This document shows positions 15,592 through 22,364 of a DNA stretch of 22,364 nucleotides, one piece after another (position 1 is the first letter of the stretch; each line of letters opens with the position of its first letter). The position numbers were made by a program, and so were the translations under genes. The notes under the pieces were generated by a model. The model ran no database searches and was not told the DNA's origin. It worked only from the letters and a program-made list of their open reading frames with translations. The DNA is from Candidatus Omnitrophota bacterium. Its GTDB lineage: Bacteria; Omnitrophota; Gorgyraeia; Duberdicusellales; 4484-171. The stretch covers positions 1-22,364 of the forward strand of contig JAMWDA010000004.1 in the NCBI GenBank assembly GCA_023818995.1, read 5' to 3'.

Positions 15592-16115
15592 TACAGAGAT
15601 TAATAATTCTTGGCATTCTTAAGAATTCTTCTGTTTCCGGTTACGATATTAAGAAAATTATAGAAAAGGAATTGGGTGTGTTTTCCAAGATAGAGACTAA
15701 GTCTATATATTATCCTTTAAAGAAGATGGTTAGAGAGGGATTAATAAAGAGGGAAGAGATAAAAAGTAATAAACATATCAATAAGTTTGTTTATTCTATA
15801 ACTCCTAAAGGAGAAAAAGAATTTGTTGCTCTTTGTAAAGAGGCATTACTTTCTAAAAGACGCCCATTTATAGAATTAGATATTGCTATTTATTTCCTAC
15901 CTTTTCTTAAAGGTAGAGATATCATGCCTTACTTACGTCTTAGATTAAGATTTCTAGAGAGTGTAAAAAGATGGCTTATAAATAAATCTGAGGAGTTAAA
16001 AGAAGCACCCAAAAATTTATCTTTGCTTATCAATCATCATCTAAAATTAGCAGTTGCCGAGAAAGATTTTTTAAAAGATATGATTAAAGTAGTGAAAGAG
16101 AATAATAACTATTAA
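15588..16115 (+). CDS. PadR-family transcriptional regulator
   Basis: A winged-helix DNA-binding domain occupies about residues 1-80. LGILKNSSVSGYDIKKII, then IYYPLKKMVREGLIKRE and FVYSITPKGEKEF form the helix-turn-helix and wing. A helical C-terminal domain (90-175) should mediate dimerisation, as in PadR/Vir-type members. PadR proteins usually repress genes in response to a small molecule; neither effector nor operator can be read here. The ATG overlaps the accA stop (ATGA) and AAAGG lies just upstream, so translation is coupled to accA. A link to fatty acid or envelope regulation is only suggested by position. Confidence 0.88.
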   Translation: MIQRLIILGILKNSSVSGYDIKKIIEKELGVFSKIETKSIYYPLKKMVREGLIKREEIKSNKHINKFVYSITPKGEKEFVALCKEALLSKRRPFIELDIAIYFLPFLKGRDIMPYLRLRLRFLESVKRWLINKSEELKEAPKNLSLLINHHLKLAVAEKDFLKDMIKVVKENNNY

Positions 16116-16119
16116 TATT

Positions 16120-16527
16120 ATGGTTGAACCTAAAAAGATACTTATTGCCGAAGACGAGAAGGAAATAGTGGAGCTTTTGGAGTCAGTACTCAAGAGGAGA
16201 GGTTTTGAGGTTATGGTTGCTTTTGATGGGGAGGAAGCAAAAGCTAAAATAACAGAGTTTTCTCCCCATATAGTTATTTTAGATTTAGCTATGCCCAAAG
16301 TTGATGGATGGGAGGTTTTAAAGTGGTTGAGGGAGGATAAAAAATCTAATATACCAGCTATAGTTATTTCTGGTAAGAACCAGATGAACGATATAAAAAA
16401 GACTTACGATTTAGATGCGGATTACTATATTGTTAAGCCTATAAGAATTAATGATTTAATCAAAGGTATTTCTACAATTTGGGCATTGAAAGGGCAACAG
16501 GATGGTAGTTCTGATAGTTTTGAATAA
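16120..16527 (+). CDS. Single-domain response regulator
   Basis: The protein is a CheY-like receiver with nothing else attached (135 residues). The acidic pair is Glu11-Asp12, the phosphoacceptor Asp55 (ILDLAMPK), the switch residue Ser84 and the conserved lysine Lys106 (VKP). About 20 polar residues follow the domain. Such proteins act by contacting another protein after phosphorylation. Its kinase is not in the window. It lies 4 bp after the PadR gene with no ribosome site and about 110 bp upstream of the pilus gene set, so it may serve that machinery. Confidence 0.9.
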   Translation: MVEPKKILIAEDEKEIVELLESVLKRRGFEVMVAFDGEEAKAKITEFSPHIVILDLAMPKVDGWEVLKWLREDKKSNIPAIVISGKNQMNDIKKTYDLDADYYIVKPIRINDLIKGISTIWALKGQQDGSSDSFE

Positions 16528-16549
16528 ATATGGTTTCCATTCAATTTTT
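16520..16549 (+). terminator. Putative terminator after the response regulator
   Basis: TTGAAT (16520-16525) and ATTCAA (16539-16544) are complementary and are followed at once by five T (16545-16549). The stem begins inside the coding end and covers the stop codon. It is short and AT-rich, so partial termination is likely at best. Confidence 0.4.
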
Positions 16550-16639
16550 ATTTAATTTACGTTTACCTTTCTGTTATTTCTTCTTAAATGTGTCTTCAAT
16601 CCTTTATTTCTAATTAACAAGCATATTTTTAGAGTTTGA

Positions 16640-17080
16640 ATGGGATTAAAAGATAAAGAAAAAAAAAGGTTATTAGGAGAGATACTAATAGATAGAGGCA
16701 TAATTAATTATCATCAACTTCAGGAAGCTTTAGAAGTCCAGAATAAAGAAGGTGGTCTTTTGGGAGATATTTTAGTGAAATTGGGTTTAGCTAAAGAGGA
16801 AGATATTGCTCAAGCAATTGCTATAGAGTATGGTTTGCCTTATTTACCTTTGGATAATTACGAGATTCCTAAGGAGGTAGTTAAATTTACCTCTAAGGAT
16901 TTAGCTATGAAGTATTGTTTAATACCTATAGATAAAGTAGGTAATATTTTGAGTGTTGTAATGGCTAATCCTTTAGAAAGTAATGTAATAGAAGAATTAA
17001 AAAGGTTAACTCAATTAGATATTCAACTTTTTATAAGCACAGCTTCACAGATAAGGAGAATGATTGATAGTTGTTATTAA
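16640..17080 (+). CDS. Stand-alone MshEN (GspE N-terminal) domain protein
   Basis: The 146 residues correspond to the N-terminal domain of PilB/GspE/MshE-type ATPases without the ATPase. It shows the paired MshEN layout: LLGEILIDRGIINYHQLQEA and EVQ, then LLGDILVKLGLAKEEDIAQA, then the IEYGLPYLPLDNYEIP linker and a GspE-like IPIDKVGNILSVVMANP strand pair. In MshE the matching RLGxxL segments bind cyclic-di-GMP. Here the Arg of RLG is Leu in both halves, with an Arg one residue earlier in the first, so binding is possible but not certain. It probably acts as a separate regulatory subunit for the ATPases encoded next. No ribosome site precedes the ATG. The 112 bp upstream is pyrimidine-rich. 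Confidence 0.85.
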   Translation: MGLKDKEKKRLLGEILIDRGIINYHQLQEALEVQNKEGGLLGDILVKLGLAKEEDIAQAIAIEYGLPYLPLDNYEIPKEVVKFTSKDLAMKYCLIPIDKVGNILSVVMANPLESNVIEELKRLTQLDIQLFISTASQIRRMIDSCY

Positions 17081-17085
17081 AAGAT

Positions 17086-17113
17086 TTGACAACCTAAGTA
17101 TGAAATTCAAAAT
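17086..17113 (+). promoter_or_regulatory. Weak promoter candidate before the first PilB-like gene
   Basis: A perfect TTGACA (17086-17091) is followed after 16 bp by the poor -10 CAAAAT (17108-17113). It lies in a 132 bp gap between the MshEN gene and the ATPase gene at 17213. A start here would leave a leader of about 90 bases in which I see no ribosome site near the ATG. Confidence 0.3.
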
Positions 17114-17212
17114 AGGTAACACATATAAAAAATAAACTCATAGAGATTGAGATAATAGGGTAAGAGAAATTTATTGAGATTTTTAGAATATTAACGATGA
17201 GCTTATATAAAT

Positions 17213-18916
17213 ATGCATGAATTAAGTAGAGATTTTACTAAACTATTAGTAGATAGAGGGGTAATTACAAAAGAGCAACTGGAAAAGTTTTTGGATTTAT
17301 ATACTAAAAAAGGGGGTTCTTTAACTGAGCTCCTTATAGAGTTAGGTTATGTTGAAGAGAGGGACCTTATGATGTTTCTTTCCGTTTATCTATCCATACC
17401 TCTTATAAAGGTTTTGAATATTAAAATATCTAAGGAGATTTTAGGTTTAATTCCTAAAGATTTAGCGAGGAAGTATAAAGTTATTCCTTTAAGTAAGATA
17501 GGTAACATTCTTACCGTGGCTACCAGTGATCCTTTGAATGTATTGGTTTTAGAAGATTTAGAGAAAATAACCGGCTCACAGATAAATCCTGTTATTGCCT
17601 TGCGTTGGGAGTTACAACAGGCATTAGATGTCAATTATCAAGAGTCAATAACTACTACCATTGAAGAGATAATAAAGAGTTCAGGAGGCTCTTCTATAGA
17701 GATTGTAAAAGAAGAGAAAGAAGAGATTAAAGATGAGGATATTTTGCGTTCTATAGAGGAAGCTCCTGTAGTAAAACTTACCAATTACATTTTTAGAAGA
17801 GCGGTAGAAGAAAAAGCTTCTGATGTTTTAATTGAGTTATTAAGAGAGCATTCTCGTGTGCGCTATCGTATAGATGGGGTTTTAAGAGAAGCACACACTT
17901 TCCCTAAGAGTATGTATAATTTTGTTATCTCTCGTATAAAGGTTATAGCCAATTTAGATATTACCGAACACAGATTACCACAGGATGGAAGATTTAGATT
18001 GAATATTGAAGGTAGAGATGTGGATTTTAGAGTTTCTGTCTTACCCTCGGTTATGGGAGAAAAAATCGTTTTACGTATTTTAGATAAATCGTTAGCTTTA
18101 CTTGATTTAGACCGATTAGGGTTTGAAGGAGAGTTAATTAACCAATTGAAACGTGATTCTCTGTCTTCTTATGGTATGATTCTTGTTTGTGGGCCTACAG
18201 GTAGTGGTAAAACTACCACGATGTATTCAATTCTAAGGCATATCTATACTCCTGAAAAGAACATTATCACCGTGGAGGATCCTATAGAGTATCAATTAGC
18301 CGGTATAAATCAAGTTAACACCAATGAAGAAGTTGGGTTAACTTTTGCCTCTGCCCTTCGTTCTATCTTACGTCAGGATCCCGATGTAATAATGGTAGGT
18401 GAAATTAGAGATTTTGAGACTGTGGATATAGCTATAAAATCTGCTCTTACCGGGCATTTAGTTTTATCTACCATACATACTACCACTTCTTCCGGTTCAG
18501 TTACTCGTTTAATAAATATGGGGGTAGAACCGTTTCTTATTTCTTCAACAATTGTCGGTGTTTTGGCTCAACGTTTAGTAAGAAGGTTATGTGAAAACTG
18601 CAAAGAACTCTCCGATGTCCCCCTGAGTGTAAAGGAAGAATTAGGAATAAAAAAAGAAGCAGTTATCTATAAACCCAAAGGATGTAAGTTATGTTACAAT
18701 AGTGGATACAAGGGTAGAATAGTATTAGGAGAGTATCTACATTTGGATCCAGACATAAGAAGATTAATAAACGAATCTTCCAATGAGCACATAATTAGGA
18801 AAGAGGCAAAAACTAAGGGCATGTTGACCTTAAGAGAAGATGGCATATTGAAATTAGAGAAAGGCATAACCAGTTTAGAGGAAGTTTTAAGAGTTACTTC
18901 TGCTGAGGAGAGATAA
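17213..18916 (+). CDS. PilB/GspE-family assembly ATPase, first copy
   Basis: This is a hexameric ATPase at the inner-membrane base of a type IV pilus or type II secretion system. An MshEN-like domain at 1-145 is degenerate and lacks the RLG motifs. The ATPase core has Walker A GPTGSGKT (327-334), Asp box VEDPIE (354-359), Walker B IMVGEIRD (393-400), the His box STIHTTT and arginines in HRLPQDGRF. A zinc-type cysteine set is Cys460/Cys463 and Cys491/Cys494. The usual ASDIHIEP segment reads ASDVLIEL, losing its His and Pro, so the second ATPase may be the more conventional one. No ribosome site is seen. It ends 22 bp before the second ATPase gene. Confidence 0.93.
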   Translation: MHELSRDFTKLLVDRGVITKEQLEKFLDLYTKKGGSLTELLIELGYVEERDLMMFLSVYLSIPLIKVLNIKISKEILGLIPKDLARKYKVIPLSKIGNILTVATSDPLNVLVLEDLEKITGSQINPVIALRWELQQALDVNYQESITTTIEEIIKSSGGSSIEIVKEEKEEIKDEDILRSIEEAPVVKLTNYIFRRAVEEKASDVLIELLREHSRVRYRIDGVLREAHTFPKSMYNFVISRIKVIANLDITEHRLPQDGRFRLNIEGRDVDFRVSVLPSVMGEKIVLRILDKSLALLDLDRLGFEGELINQLKRDSLSSYGMILVCGPTGSGKTTTMYSILRHIYTPEKNIITVEDPIEYQLAGINQVNTNEEVGLTFASALRSILRQDPDVIMVGEIRDFETVDIAIKSALTGHLVLSTIHTTTSSGSVTRLINMGVEPFLISSTIVGVLAQRLVRRLCENCKELSDVPLSVKEELGIKKEAVIYKPKGCKLCYNSGYKGRIVLGEYLHLDPDIRRLINESSNEHIIRKEAKTKGMLTLREDGILKLEKGITSLEEVLRVTSAEER

Positions 18917-18938
18917 TTTATAAAGATATTTTTAAATT

Positions 18939-20633
18939 ATGGAATCTTTAAAGCAAAGAATATCAAAATATCTTATTGATTATAGAAGAGAGAAAAAAGA
19001 GGTGATAAGAGATTTAGAAAAAAAATCAAGTAATTTTAAAGAGTTTAAAGAGGAACTTATTAAGAATAATATTGTTAGCGAAGAGGAACTTCTCATTATA
19101 TTTTCTAGAGAGTATAAGATACCTTATTTGGATTTAGATAAGTATCACCTACCTAAAGAGAATAAAGAACTTTTACCACAAGATTTAGCTTTTCGTTATA
19201 AAGTGGTCCCTATATCAAGGATAGGAGATGTGCTAACAATAGCTACTTCCAATCCTTTGGATATCGTGGTTATCGACGAGTTATATTTAGCAACATCATT
19301 TAAAAGGATTTGCCCTGTATTGTGTAAGGAAGAAAAGATAAATAAATTTCTTAATAATTTATATGTTATTAAGGAAGAAAAAGAGCAAAATTTAAAAGAA
19401 GATATTTTTTCTAAGGTAACCGTAAAGGAACAATCTTTTGATGAAAGTATAGGTATAGAAACTCTTGTAAAGGAAAGTAAGTTACCACCCATAGTTCGTA
19501 TCGTTGACTTGATTATTTATGAGGGGATTAAACGGCGAGCTTCAGATATACACATAGAACCTACCTCTTCGGATGTTTCTGTAAGGTATCGGATAGATGG
19601 TGTGCTTCAACACGGATTGAGTTTGCCTAAAGTTAACCAAGATGCTGTGATAGCGAGATTGAAAATTATGTCTTCTTTGAATATTACCGAATTTAGGATA
19701 CCGCAGGATGGAAGGTTCAAAGTTAAATTTGAAGGTAAGACTATAGATTTTAGGGTTTCCAGCTTGCCTACTAATTTTGGTGAGAAAATTGTTTTGAGAA
19801 TTTTAGATAGTAGTAACCTCTCTTCTGGTATAGATAAATTGGGATTTTCTGAAAAGCCACTTAAACTTTTTGAAAAAGCATTAAGTTCACCCTTTGGGAT
19901 TATATTAGTTACCGGTCCTACTGGTAGTGGTAAATCTACAACCTTATATTCTATAATAAGTAAATTTAACAATCCTCAGAAGAATATAATTACCATAGAG
20001 GATCCCGTAGAGTATCAACTTGATGGTATTACCCAGATACAGGTAAAGCCAGATATAGGTTTAACCTTTGCTCATTGTTTAAGAAGTGTGTTGAGACAAT
20101 CACCGGATATAGTTATGGTAGGAGAGATACGTGATGCAGAAACTGCTGACATTGCCATTAAGGCATCTCTAACAGGAGAATTTATCTTTTCTACTTTACA
20201 TACTAATAGCTCGGTAGGGGCAATAACACGTCTTATAGATATGGGTATTGAACCCTTTTTGGTGGCTTCTTCAATAATCGCTACTACTGCTCAAAGATTG
20301 GTAAGGAAATTATGTTTAAAGTGTAGAGTTAAAGATGATATTGAAGAGAATGTGTTGGAGAGATTAGGATTTAAACCTATAACCAGAGAACTATTTAGAC
20401 CAAGAGGTTGTCCTTCTTGTAATTATACCGGTTATTATGGAAGACTCGCATTATTGGAAGTTTTGCTTTTTGATGATATAATTAGAGAAATGATAATTAA
20501 AAGAGCCTCGGAAGATGATATTGTAGATTACGCCAGAAAAGAAAGAGGTTTTATTTCCTTAAAGGAAGATGGTTTTGATAAATGTTGTCAGGGGATAACC
20601 AGTTTAGAAGAAGTTTTAAGAGTGGCAGGATAG
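18939..20633 (+). CDS. PilB/GspE-family assembly ATPase, second copy
   Basis: The architecture is the same as that of the preceding ATPase, with a clear paralogue relationship along the core. The N-terminal domain (1-140) keeps the IPYLDLDKYHLP linker but has lost most of the first MshEN motifs. The core has ASDIHIEP (201-208), Walker A GPTGSGKS (326-333), IEDPVE (353-358), VMVGEIRD (392-399), STLHTNS and Cys459/Cys462 with Cys491/Cys494. All elements needed for ATP hydrolysis are present. It could be the main pilus-extension or secretion motor, or power a second machine sharing the platform protein. The closely following pilC/gspF-type gene, 21 bp downstream, supports a joint transcript. No ribosome site is seen before the ATG. 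Confidence 0.93.
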   Translation: MESLKQRISKYLIDYRREKKEVIRDLEKKSSNFKEFKEELIKNNIVSEEELLIIFSREYKIPYLDLDKYHLPKENKELLPQDLAFRYKVVPISRIGDVLTIATSNPLDIVVIDELYLATSFKRICPVLCKEEKINKFLNNLYVIKEEKEQNLKEDIFSKVTVKEQSFDESIGIETLVKESKLPPIVRIVDLIIYEGIKRRASDIHIEPTSSDVSVRYRIDGVLQHGLSLPKVNQDAVIARLKIMSSLNITEFRIPQDGRFKVKFEGKTIDFRVSSLPTNFGEKIVLRILDSSNLSSGIDKLGFSEKPLKLFEKALSSPFGIILVTGPTGSGKSTTLYSIISKFNNPQKNIITIEDPVEYQLDGITQIQVKPDIGLTFAHCLRSVLRQSPDIVMVGEIRDAETADIAIKASLTGEFIFSTLHTNSSVGAITRLIDMGIEPFLVASSIIATTAQRLVRKLCLKCRVKDDIEENVLERLGFKPITRELFRPRGCPSCNYTGYYGRLALLEVLLFDDIIREMIIKRASEDDIVDYARKERGFISLKEDGFDKCCQGITSLEEVLRVAG

Positions 20634-20654
20634 AAAATTAATTTTTGTAGATTT

Positions 20655-21866
20655 ATGTATACTTTTCTATATACGATCAAAAACAAAGATGGCGATATTG
20701 TTAAAGGGAAAATAGAAGCGGAATCTGAAGATAAAGCAATAGAGTATCTCCATAATCGGGGAGAGGTAATTGTTTCTTTAAGAAAAATAAGTGGTAAAAT
20801 AAAGGAAGAAAGAGTATCTAAGAGAGGAAGTATAAAGACAGATGAGTTGGTAGTATTTTCTCGCCAACTTACAACTTTAATTGAGAGTGGTATACCTATT
20901 GTAGGAGCAATGGATACTTTGTATCAGCAGACACAGAATCAATACTTTAAAAAAGTAATTAACGCAATTACTAAGGATTTACAAGAAGGAGCTTCTTTAG
21001 CTTCATCTATTTCTAAATATCCGAATATTTTCTCTGAGTTATATGTGAGTATGGTAGAAGCTGCTGAAAGTTCCGGTAATCTGCCTGAGATTTTAGAGAG
21101 ATTATCAGTTTATTTAGAGAAGACAAGTGCTTTAAGGAAGAAGATAATATCCAGCCTCACTTATCCTATTGTGGTAATATCTATGGCTATAGGGATAACT
21201 GCTTTTTTAATTTTTAAGGTAATACCCACATTCAAGAGTATCTTTGAAAGTTTAGGTGGTAAGTTACCCCTTCCCACACAGTTGCTCATTAATTTCTCTG
21301 ATATGCTTAGAAACAGTATCGTTTATTTAATTTTTATCTTTTTTATTTTATTTGCTTTATTTAGAAAATACATCTCTACGGATAGAGGTAAAAAAAATTA
21401 TCATCGCTTTCTTCTTTCTTTACCTATATTGGGAGATATAATAAAAAAGATTAGTATTGCTCAGTTTGCTCGCACTTTTTCTACACTGGTGAAGAGTGGT
21501 GTTCCCATATTAGCTTCTTTAGATATAGTTGGTAAAACCTCAGGTAACAAAATCATTGAAGAAGCAGTGTTAGGTGCAAAGAAATCTATTCAAGAAGGTA
21601 TCCCTATTTCTAAGCCATTAGAAGAAAGTGGGATATTCCCTCCTATGGTAGTAAAGATGATTGCTGTAGGTGAGAAGACAGGTAAGATGGAAGCAATGTT
21701 AAGTAAAATAGCTCAGTTTTATGAAGAGCAGACCGAGGCAGTTATAGCTTCTTTAACCAGTCTTATTGAGCCAATTGTAATTGGGTTTTTAGGTATAGTT
21801 GTGGGAGGCATAGTTATTGCTTTATTCCTGCCTATAATTAAGATAACCACCCTTTTACAACGCTAA
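20655..21866 (+). CDS. PilC/GspF-type inner-membrane platform protein
   Basis: This is the membrane platform protein of type IV pilus / type II secretion systems, on which the ATPase acts. A short N-terminal region (YTIKNKDGDIVKGKIEAESE) is typical of the family. Two T2SSF repeats follow at about 66-190 and 270-392, each with the FSRQLTTLIESGIPI or FARTFSTLVKSGVPI opening and an AAESSGNLPE or VGEKTGKMEA turn. Membrane segments lie near 169-191, 220-238 and 372-394. The length of 403 is normal. Naming it PilC or GspF is not possible without pilin, secretin or PilT genes, which lie outside the window. The last 12 bases overlap the end of the convergent response-regulator gene. Confidence 0.93.
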   Translation: MYTFLYTIKNKDGDIVKGKIEAESEDKAIEYLHNRGEVIVSLRKISGKIKEERVSKRGSIKTDELVVFSRQLTTLIESGIPIVGAMDTLYQQTQNQYFKKVINAITKDLQEGASLASSISKYPNIFSELYVSMVEAAESSGNLPEILERLSVYLEKTSALRKKIISSLTYPIVVISMAIGITAFLIFKVIPTFKSIFESLGGKLPLPTQLLINFSDMLRNSIVYLIFIFFILFALFRKYISTDRGKKNYHRFLLSLPILGDIIKKISIAQFARTFSTLVKSGVPILASLDIVGKTSGNKIIEEAVLGAKKSIQEGIPISKPLEESGIFPPMVVKMIAVGEKTGKMEAMLSKIAQFYEEQTEAVIASLTSLIEPIVIGFLGIVVGGIVIALFLPIIKITTLLQR

Positions 21867-22220
21867 GGATTCCTTTATCGTATCAAGTATTTGTTCTAAA
21901 GAAGTAGGTTTTGTAATATAAGCAGAGATATTGTATTTTTCTGCCTCTTGAGAAAGTTGAGGACTTTGAAAAGCAGTGAGGAAAATTATTTTTATTTTTT
22001 TATCAAACTTTCTAATCTGTTCAGCCACCTCTATACCGTCTATTTTAGGCATACGTATATCTAAAATTATAATATCGGGTTGTATATTTTTTACTTTTTC
22101 TATAGCCTCTAATCCATCTACGGCAAGATGGACATCGTAACCGTTCTTTATCAAAAAATTTTTAATTAATTGCCGGTAGTTTAGTTCATCTTCACATAAT
22201 AATATTTTTGGTTTACTCAT
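21855..22220 (-). CDS. Single-domain response regulator
   Basis: This is a CheY-like receiver of 121 residues. The acidic pair is Glu10-Asp11, the phosphoacceptor Asp54 (ILDIRMPK), the switch residue Thr82 and the lysine Lys104 (TKP). No output domain is attached, so it should act by protein contact. It differs clearly from the receiver at 16120 and is not a recent duplicate. A strong ribosome site, AAAGGAG, precedes the ATG, in contrast to the facing pilus genes. It is transcribed after a cupin-domain gene whose stop codon is 13 bp upstream. Its 3' end overlaps the PilC/GspF gene by 12 bp tail to tail. Confidence 0.92.
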   Translation of the reverse strand: MSKPKILLCEDELNYRQLIKNFLIKNGYDVHLAVDGLEAIEKVKNIQPDIIILDIRMPKIDGIEVAEQIRKFDKKIKIIFLTAFQSPQLSQEAEKYNISAYITKPTSLEQILDTIKESLAL

Positions 22221-22233
22221 AATTCTCCTTTCT

Positions 22234-22364
22234 CTAAAGCACAGGGGGAGAACTTACACATAGTATTTTTGTTGAACTATCAGTTATATTCCTAATAGTA
22301 TGTCTTTTGGTGCTTGTAGAGTATAGACTATCTCCCTTTTCATTATTTTTATCTTTTTTTAGAA
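22234..22364 (-). CDS. Cupin-domain protein, C-terminal end only
   Basis: An open frame enters from the right edge on the minus strand and ends with TAG at 22236-22234, giving 42 residues in the window. It reads KGDSLYSTSTKRHTIRN, then a short turn, then KILCVSSPPVL at the end. This is the closing strand pattern of cupin_2 domains, with the His of the second cupin motif in KRHTIRN and a terminal PP. The C-terminal cupins of XRE-type regulators end the same way, so a helix-turn-helix/cupin regulator is possible but the N-terminus is outside the window. The gene is probably co-transcribed with the response regulator after it. Confidence 0.6.
   Translation of the reverse strand, partial: LKKDKNNEKGDSLYSTSTKRHTIRNITDSSTKILCVSSPPVL

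Noticed and set aside
16071..16298. Minus-strand open frame of 75 codons
   Set aside because: It is antisense to the PadR end and the receiver start, with no family resemblance.
16530..16613. Short ATG-to-stop frame of 27 hydrophobic residues between the receiver and MshEN genes
   Set aside because: There is no ribosome site, the stretch is pyrimidine-rich so Phe/Leu codons are expected, and it overlaps a terminator-like hairpin.
17386..17634. Minus-strand open frame of 82 codons
   Set aside because: It is antisense to the first PilB-like gene and has no independent support.
19196..19972. Two minus-strand open frames (19196-19492 and 19607-19972)
   Set aside because: Both are mirror frames of the second PilB-like gene; the second even mirrors its Walker A region.
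22285..22344. Minus-strand frame starting MKREIVYTLQAPK, reminiscent of a RidA N-terminus
   Set aside because: It stops after 19 codons, and the overlapping frame gives a full cupin C-terminus that runs to a stop just before the next gene.

Overview
The window is AT-rich, with densely packed genes, short gaps and several start/stop overlaps. It reads as an uncultured Gram-negative bacterium. The Gram-negative call rests on an omptin-type outer-membrane barrel ending in Phe, pilus/secretion ATPases with a GspF-type platform protein, and an acyl-acyl-carrier-type lipid ligase. The mix (K+-type membrane pyrophosphatase, PilZ and MshEN domain proteins, several radical SAM enzymes, AMP-ligase/ACP/PlsC fusion, divergent PAP2 protein, NIL-domain protein) reminds me of Candidatus Omnitrophota. 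That is a recollection of gene content, not a demonstrated placement. No tRNA, rRNA, CRISPR array or insertion sequence was seen.

Layout. Positions 1-805 hold the 3' end of hppA. A consensus promoter then drives a PilZ gene and an omptin-family protease gene (850-2523), and a hairpin with a T-run separates these from the next unit. Positions 2628-7806 form one plus-strand run: rlmN, a PflX-type radical SAM protein, a flavin reductase-like protein, an RNA m5C methyltransferase and a cobalamin-binding radical SAM protein. On the minus strand (7824-10478, possibly to 10526) lies a large AMP-ligase/ACP/acyltransferase fusion. A 237-285 bp divergent promoter region separates it from a plus-strand run of a thioredoxin-CcdA fusion, a second PilZ protein, a NIL-domain protein and a TrmJ-like methyltransferase (10764-13230). 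A second consensus-like promoter starts the set divergent PAP2, LysM/L,D-transpeptidase, accA, PadR regulator and response regulator (13337-16527). Positions 16640-21866 are a type IV pilus / type II secretion module: a stand-alone MshEN domain, two PilB/GspE ATPases and a PilC/GspF platform protein. On the minus strand at the right edge are a response regulator and the C-terminal end of a cupin-domain protein.

Themes. Candidate cyclic-di-GMP receivers (two PilZ proteins, one stand-alone MshEN domain, two ATPases with degenerate MshEN-like N-termini) and single-domain response regulators surround the pilus/secretion genes and the omptin gene, suggesting second-messenger control of surface functions. 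Two promoters place the predicted transcription start at or next to the ATG, so leaderless mRNAs are likely. None of the four pilus genes has a clear Shine-Dalgarno sequence. The most notable items are the omptin with all four catalytic-type residues, the leaderless promoters, the split between a near-canonical free MshEN domain and degenerate fused ones, the three-domain lipid ligase, and a lone GC-rich palindrome after rlmN.
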